DNA of 64,000 nt from Treponema sp. Marseille-Q3903 (GTDB lineage Bacteria > Spirochaetota > Spirochaetia > Treponematales > Treponemataceae): assembly GCF_014334335.1 (NCBI RefSeq), contig NZ_JACSEU010000001.1:868001-932000 (forward strand), given 5' to 3'. Below the pieces are notes generated by a model, which was not told the origin of the DNA, searched no databases, and worked only from the letters and a program-made list of their open reading frames with translations. A program made the position numbers and the translations under genes. Of this stretch, positions 61,681 through 64,000 are shown in pieces (position 1 is the stretch's first letter; each line of letters begins with the position of its first letter).

Positions 61681-62538
61681 ATGAAAATTATCCGTGCGTC
61701 TGTGATGGGTTTTTGTTTTGGCGTTCGGCGTGCCGTTGAATGGGCAGAAAAGGCTCTCGCTGAAAATCCCGGTAAAAAAGTATACTCGCTTGGTCCCCTT
61801 ATCCACAATGAAAGCGCCTTAAAAGCCCTTGAGGAAAAAGGTCTTGAAATTGTAGAAAGCGATGACATTTCAAAAATCCCCGACGGCTCTGTCGTAATTG
61901 TCCGCGCACACGGAACTCCTCCATCAATCACCGATAAACTTGAAGAGAGAGGATGCAAAATCATTGATGCAACTTGTCCGCGTGTAAAAGCGAGTCAAAA
62001 AATGGTAGAAAGATATTCTTCAGATGATGATTATGTTGTCCTCGCAGGAGATAAAAATCACGGTGAAGTGATTGGGATTTCAGGGTACGCAGGCTCGAAT
62101 TTTAGTCAGATTCAAGATTACGAAGAAGCAAAAAATCTTAAAATAAAAGATTCCGATTCAAAAAACATCATACTTTTGGGGCAGACAACGTACAGCCCGT
62201 CGGAGTTTTCAAAAATCAAAGAACTGTTTAAATCACGGTTTAAAAATATAGATGTGATCAACACGATTTGCCCTGCGACAAATGAAAGGCAAAATGCGTT
62301 GATCGAATTGTGCAGCAAAGTTGACGGAGTTTTAATTATAGGTGGGAAAACTTCTGCAAATACAATCAGGCTATATCAAACTGCGGCATCAAAATGTAAA
62401 TATGCGGCACATATTCAAAGCTCTGATGATATACCTCCTGAGTTTTTTAAGCTCAAAAATGTCGGCATAACAGCCGGTGCCAGCACTCCAGATGTCATCA
62501 TCAAAGAAGTTGAAGAAAAGCTGATGAATTCGCAGTGA
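61681..62538 (+). CDS. ispH: 4-hydroxy-3-methylbut-2-enyl diphosphate reductase
   Basis: A 285-residue [4Fe-4S] enzyme, the last step of the MEP pathway, which makes IPP and DMAPP for isoprenoids. The three cluster cysteines are in GFCFGVRRAVEWAEKAL, DATCPRVKASQK and INTICPATNERQ. The substrate-binding HGTPP and the C-terminal GITAGASTPDVIIKEV are also present. No Shine-Dalgarno is seen; -10-like boxes TATTAT (61669-61674) and TATAAA (61672-61677) end 3-6 nt before the ATG, again suggesting a leaderless mRNA. A clear -35 was not found. Confidence 0.95.
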   Translation: MKIIRASVMGFCFGVRRAVEWAEKALAENPGKKVYSLGPLIHNESALKALEEKGLEIVESDDISKIPDGSVVIVRAHGTPPSITDKLEERGCKIIDATCPRVKASQKMVERYSSDDDYVVLAGDKNHGEVIGISGYAGSNFSQIQDYEEAKNLKIKDSDSKNIILLGQTTYSPSEFSKIKELFKSRFKNIDVINTICPATNERQNALIELCSKVDGVLIIGGKTSANTIRLYQTAASKCKYAAHIQSSDDIPPEFFKLKNVGITAGASTPDVIIKEVEEKLMNSQ

Positions 62539-62582
62539 TTGCAATCGAATCAAATTGAGCACCGACAACCGATTTATTTTCC

Positions 62583-62611
62583 TTGAAATCACAATCCAGT
62601 TTGTATATAAT
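62583..62611 (+). promoter_or_regulatory. Near-consensus promoter of ndk, leaderless or nearly so
   Basis: TTGAAA (62583-62588, 5/6), a 17-bp spacer and TATAAT (62606-62611, perfect). The ATG is 9 nt after the -10. The only purine-rich tract, AGGGG, lies within that 9 nt and would be mostly upstream of the transcription start. Confidence 0.72.
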
Positions 62612-62620
62612 TAGGGGATT

Positions 62621-63064
62621 ATGAGTAGATGTTTTACAATGTTAAAGCCGGGCGTAGTTAATCGTCGGCTTGTCGGAGAGGTTATTTCACGCCTTGAAAA
62701 AAAAGGATTCAAACTTGTCGGTTTAAAAATGGTACACGTGTCTAAAGAGCTTGCAAATGAGCACTATGCTGAGCATTCGGACAAGCCTTTTTTCAGTGGA
62801 TTGGTCGATTACATCACGTCGGGACCTGTCGTTGCGATGGTTTGGGAAGCAGATGATTGCGTTGCCTTGATGAGAAAAATGTGCGGGGCAACTAAGCCGT
62901 CAGAAGCTGTTCCGGGAACTCTGCGGGGAGATTATTGTATCCACACAGAACGAAACATCATACATTCTTCTGACAGCGATGAAAGTGCTGAACGTGAAAT
63001 CAATCTTTGGTTTAAAAAAGGCGAACTTTACAATTGGAAAGATTGCGAAGACGACTGCTTTTAA
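62621..63064 (+). CDS. ndk: Nucleoside diphosphate kinase
   Basis: A 147-residue enzyme that equilibrates NTP and NDP pools through a phosphohistidine. The N-terminus reads FTMLKPGVVNRRLVGEVISRLE (usually TxxxIKPDav), and the active-site region is RNIIHSSDSDESAEREI, with the catalytic His and Ser in place of the usual Gly after it (HGSDS). Residues DKPFFSGLVDYITSGPVVAMVWE match the family. The Asp of the KPD motif is Gly here, as expected for some spirochaetal NDKs but worth checking. It is followed 28 bp later by gpsA. Confidence 0.93.
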   Translation: MSRCFTMLKPGVVNRRLVGEVISRLEKKGFKLVGLKMVHVSKELANEHYAEHSDKPFFSGLVDYITSGPVVAMVWEADDCVALMRKMCGATKPSEAVPGTLRGDYCIHTERNIIHSSDSDESAEREINLWFKKGELYNWKDCEDDCF

Positions 63065-63092
63065 TATAAATAATATTTTTAAGAGATGAATA

Positions 63093-64000
63093 ATGGAAAG
63101 TAAAACTGTTGGAGTAATTGGCGGAGGTGCGTGGGGAACAGGTCTTGCCCAAGCGCTTGCACGCGGTGGACACAAAGTTCAGCTTTGGGCTTTGGAAGAT
63201 GATGTAGTTGAGTCGATCAATAAAGAGCATGAAAACAAGCGCTTCCTTCCCGGATTTAAGCTGGAGAAGACGATGACTTGTTCAAAAGACATCATCGAAG
63301 TTGCTACAGATAAAGAATTTTTGATTATTGCATCGCCATCTCTTTATCTTGCGAGTACAGCAAAAAAAATTATCGATGTACCTAACATTGCAGACGGTTC
63401 TACAGTGATTGCCGCTCTTACAAAAGGTTTTGTTCCGTCTTCAGAAGGCGCAAAGCTTGTACTTGAAACAATAGAATCTTCTCTTCCTGAAATCTACAAG
63501 GACTGTACTGTCTACGTTGCGGGACCTTCTCATGCAGAAGAAGTTGCAATGGGTAAGCTGACCGGTCTTGTAGCCGCTTCTCTAAATCCTAAAAATTCAA
63601 TAAGAGTTCGCGAACTTTTGCGTGTTCCGGGACTTATGGTTTTTTCAAGTTTTGACGTTGTAGGAGTTCAGATATGTGCTGCTGCTAAGAACGTCGTTGC
63701 GGTTGTGTACGGAGCTTTTGACGCAATCGCCGAAGAGTCTGATTTATTCGGTGACAATGCCGAAAGCCTTCTTATGGCGGCTGGACTGAACGAAATACAG
63801 ATGCTCGGTTTTGCTATGGGCTCAACTCATGCAGAGACTTTTACGTCGATTTCCGGAGTTGGAGACCTTGATGTAACTTGTAAATCAAAATATGGCCGAA
63901 ATCGCCGCTTTGGACATGATCTTGTAAAAACAGATATACTTTCCAAGTTCAGCGGTATCGATGATTTGATCGCGAATGTCTCAAAAATAGGATATCTTCC
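63093..64000 (+). CDS. gpsA: Glycerol-3-phosphate dehydrogenase [NAD(P)+], 5' part (runs off the window)
   Basis: The frame is open from the ATG at 63093 to the window end (302 residues seen; family length about 330-360). The enzyme makes sn-glycerol 3-phosphate from dihydroxyacetone phosphate for phospholipids. The dinucleotide motif GGGAWGTGLAQALA is at residues ~10-23. Further marks are ALTKGFVPS, VAGPSHAEEVAMGKLT, the catalytic lysine in ICAAAKNVVAVVYG, and SGVGDLDVTCKSKYGRNRRFG. AAGAG lies about 7 nt before the start. It is likely co-transcribed with ndk. Confidence 0.95.
   Translation, partial: MESKTVGVIGGGAWGTGLAQALARGGHKVQLWALEDDVVESINKEHENKRFLPGFKLEKTMTCSKDIIEVATDKEFLIIASPSLYLASTAKKIIDVPNIADGSTVIAALTKGFVPSSEGAKLVLETIESSLPEIYKDCTVYVAGPSHAEEVAMGKLTGLVAASLNPKNSIRVRELLRVPGLMVFSSFDVVGVQICAAAKNVVAVVYGAFDAIAEESDLFGDNAESLLMAAGLNEIQMLGFAMGSTHAETFTSISGVGDLDVTCKSKYGRNRRFGHDLVKTDILSKFSGIDDLIANVSKIGYL

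Overview
The window looks like chromosomal DNA from a spirochaete, most likely a host-associated Treponema. It is AT-rich. It carries families I associate with treponemes: a DUF5312-like protein, a Trep_Strep/MptD-type ECF substrate-binding subunit, an ODP-type diiron oxygen sensor beside a soluble chemoreceptor, and FliS with a FlgN-like partner. Most genes are core metabolism, envelope biogenesis, transport and secretion. There is no prophage, transposase, CRISPR array or rRNA operon. Species assignment is inference, because no search could be run.

Layout. 1-6.8 kb: the 3' end of mutS2, a nuclease-like orphan, the dapA-asd lysine operon, aroC coupled to a D,D-carboxypeptidase, and a small glycogen-binding-domain protein. 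6.8-7.8 kb: tRNA-Gln(CTG) and tRNA-Glu(CTC), then a 0.65-kb tandem array of hairpin units, two of which carry extra copies of the tRNA-Glu 3' end. 7.8-22.8 kb: a DUF5312-like protein, pgeF, a solitary carboxyltransferase, hflK-hflC with a kinase-like membrane protein, a DUF4230 protein, a heterodimeric ABC exporter, an ABC-2 transporter and a MATE relic. 22.8-34.2 kb: an ECF transporter running into feoA-feoB-feoC-like and an HMA protein, a TetR regulator, a MATE pump, the ODP/chemoreceptor pair, and enolase. 34.4-43.8 kb: ogt, an SDR protein, a second MATE, a DMT transporter, an ABC-F ATPase, a secreted nuclease, a CDF transporter, and the flagellar FliS/FlgN-like pair. 44-64 kb: ftsH, lolA-like, rodZ-like, rimO, a UvrD-type helicase, an envelope cluster (OmpA-like, LysM transglycosylase, lipoprotein), a TPR protein, yajC-secD-secF, ispH, ndk and the start of gpsA.

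Three system-level signals stand out. First, four near-identical 16-bp palindromes (GTTAG-N6-CTAWC) lie in the promoters of the ECF(-feo) operon, the MATE pump, the ODP/chemoreceptor pair and enolase, all around one tetR gene. This suggests an undescribed TetR regulon joining iron/ECF uptake, drug efflux, oxygen/iron taxis and glycolysis. Second, about eleven genes that open transcription units have a -10-like box only 6-9 nt before the start codon and no Shine-Dalgarno sequence, which predicts widespread leaderless mRNAs. Third, the tRNA-Glu terminator/3'-end array is an unusual repeat structure. The genes also form sensible groups: HflKC with FtsH, YajC-SecDF with LolA-like and envelope proteins, and ODP with its receptor for taxis using the flagellar genes.
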